In this document: one piece after another, positions 62,580 to 64,000 of the stretch | How the letters are laid out: every line of letters begins with the position of its first letter | How positions within the stretch are numbered: position 1 is the first letter of the stretch | Assembly: GCA_032622095.1 (NCBI GenBank) | Contig: CP136068.1 | Location: forward strand, 15,479,729 to 15,543,728 | DNA length: 64,000 nt | Source of the DNA: Siphonodentalium dalli | Lineage: Eukaryota; Mollusca; Scaphopoda; Gadilida; Siphonodentaliidae | Reading direction: 5' to 3' | Program-made: the position numbers and the translations under genes | The notes under the pieces: generated by a model | Database searches by the model: none | Seen by the model: the letters and a program-made list of their open reading frames with translations, nothing else | Told to the model about the DNA's origin: nothing

Positions 62580-63466
62580 TAAGGAAAATTTGAATTTTAC
62601 GAAATTTCACGTCTCACCATGATAAGTTGTTATTTCCATATTTTCTTATTTTCAAATGAAAATGACCACATTTTGGACAGATTTAAAGAAGAAACGCATG
62701 GATTCGCCTGTATATAGTAAAGAAAGTGATAAATCTGGTAATTTTCCATGGATGTCATGTACCATTAGGGGGTCAGGGGGTCTAAAGCCCCCCCTCCCCA
62801 CAATTTTGAGGAGTGTTAGCCCCCCCCCCTATTGGGAAAATGTGTCATTTGACCCAATTAAGCTTTTCCGGCACCCAGTAGCCTTATCTGGGACCGTAGC
62901 CCCACCCCAAGTCGCGGGGGGGGGTGATGGCATCACCACTAGAGTTACTGTCGTGCAAAACTGTCATGGCAGCTTTGTTAAACAGACAGTATGCCCTGCC
63001 ATCTGGTAAAATTTCATGCCTGAGGCTGTGTCTGATGTTGTATCATAATGTTTCGATATTTAAATTGACTTATGGTTGCTTTACATTGCTATTAAAAAAA
63101 CAACAAAAAATTATTTTCTGTTAATTTTGGTAAATATTTATTATAAATTGCCAATTCTGCACGAAAAGGGTTTAAAATTGGACAATATATCCCTCTCAAA
63201 ATGTATATTAACATTTCCTCTTCAATTTAGTAATATTATGGTATATAAGGACATACTTCAGTTATACAAGATGCATTAGCTAGTAAAATTGAAAAAAAAG
63301 CTAAATTTTTTTGCTTTATTTTGAGGATTGACACTAATTTTCAGGATGCCTCATATTGGAAAAATAAACCACTACTGCTCGATATAATCCATTTTTGATT
63401 TCAGTAAGGTCTATATTTTGATAAAATACTATAAGAAACGCTGTTATTCACACATATACATATATA

Positions 63467-63928
63467 TAGGAATCAGGGAGCTAAATGTGTTCTAGAGTCG
63501 GGGAGCGAGTACACCGTGGAACCCTAAAGGTGAAGGTAACTGAAGAATGACCTTCACCTGATACATGCGACACGTTATTAAAGGATGACATCGCGTTTAT
63601 TTGATTTGTACATAATATCTAAATAATTTAAACTGGTGAATGAATGGGGGAACGGATTTTTGTGAGCGGGAAATGTATTTAACTAGCTGTTGTAGATTTG
63701 GGTTTTTCCAGATCAAATTTGGCTGTGAGATAGCCCTGTCGTACACTTGGGGATTTATTTTAAAAAGTAAACACATGACCTATGATTTTTCTTGCATTTT
63801 CGTGATCAACTGGTGTCAATCTAGCTGGGTAAACATCACTGGTATGGCCTGCGGGCTTCAATTCAGCGAATTTGGCCGAAACGTTAACACTGTCGCCTAT
63901 GGGAAACCATTTAGTTCCGTGATTCCTA
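63467..63928 (+). mobile_element. MITE-B copy 25, last in window
   Basis: GCGGGC state with consensus right flank. The following core is cut by the window end at 64000, so the array continues beyond. Confidence 0.88.
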
Positions 63929-64000
63929 TAAGAAAAATTTGAATTTTACGAAATTTCACGTCTCACCATGATAAGTTGTTATTTCCATATTTTCTTATTT

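Larger units (their letters stand above)
16932..64000 (+). repeat. Array B: MITE-carrying satellite, 40 core copies, alternating long and short units
   Basis: A frame landmark near GCTTTACATTGCTATT occurs at 17330, 18678, 19569, 20921, 21812, 23165, ~24517, 25400, 26290, 27639, 28526, 29880, 30765, 32113, 33462, 34809, 35700, 37050, 38401, 39286, ~40173, 41522, 42411, 43760, 45111, 45997, 47343, 48698, 49588, 50937, 51832, 53183, 54071, 55424, 56775, 57665, 59022, 60374, 61727 and 63076. Spacings fall into two classes: long (1346-1357 bp) and short (883-895 bp). In order: L S L S L / L S S L S / L S L L L / S L L S S / L S L L S / L L S L S / L S L L S / L L L L, then a further long unit running off the window. 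Long units contain MITE-B, short units do not. The array starts inside a core at 16932. All 64-208-codon frames are unit by-products; fused ones reflect homopolymer indels. Confidence 0.97.

Noticed and set aside
16932-64000. CRISPR-like or rDNA/5S/tRNA array
   Set aside because: Units are ~890/1350 bp without short repeat-spacer structure, and no rRNA or tRNA signature or polymerase III B box was seen.

Overview
The window is eukaryotic, gene-poor, AT-rich repeat DNA. No protein-coding gene, rRNA or tRNA can be supported. The many short reading frames are the same frames recurring once per tandem unit, or chance frames in AT-rich DNA. Short inverted-repeat elements, MITE-type satellites and Helitron-like fragments suggest a metazoan, perhaps a marine invertebrate such as a mollusc. 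That placement is a weak inference, because no taxon-diagnostic gene is present.

Layout. 1-2825: mostly unassigned DNA with a 45-bp palindromic insert flanked by 8-bp direct repeats (1552-1612) and a degenerate ~315-bp tandem repeat (1880-2700). 2826-7351: array A, four copies of a 455-bp TA-flanked inverted-repeat element (MITE-A) separated by three nearly identical 902-bp spacers, period exactly 1357 bp; the array begins and ends exactly at MITE termini. 7482-8972 and 12487-12649: a diverged, outlying copy of the array-B repeat, split by a ~3.5-kb insertion (8973-12486) that itself holds Helitron-like and other degenerate repeats. 12650-16931: unassigned DNA, a 361-bp tandem array (14473-16747), and two copies of a TTCAAAA-rich segment close to the two satellite breakpoints. 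16932-64000: array B, 40 copies of a ~890-bp core, running off the window end.

Main result. Array B has two unit lengths, ~1350 bp (L) and ~890 bp (S). The difference is one 462-bp segment (MITE-B) with 21-bp terminal inverted repeats (19/21 match) bounded by TA. The short units carry the matching empty site with a single TA. Array B is therefore a satellite in which 25 units hold a MITE and 15 do not, interspersed in an irregular order with block duplications. MITE-A and MITE-B have the same 21-bp terminal layout (TAGG, 11 variable bases, TAAATG) and clearly similar right-end ~50 bp, so two related MITE subfamilies sit inside two separate satellites with near-identical periods (1357 and ~1350 bp). 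This looks like MITE-seeded or MITE-carrying satellite formation, with unequal exchange as the likely amplifier.

Limits: identity values, family names and taxonomic placement need database searches or alignments that could not be run here. Homopolymer lengths in array B may partly reflect sequencing error.
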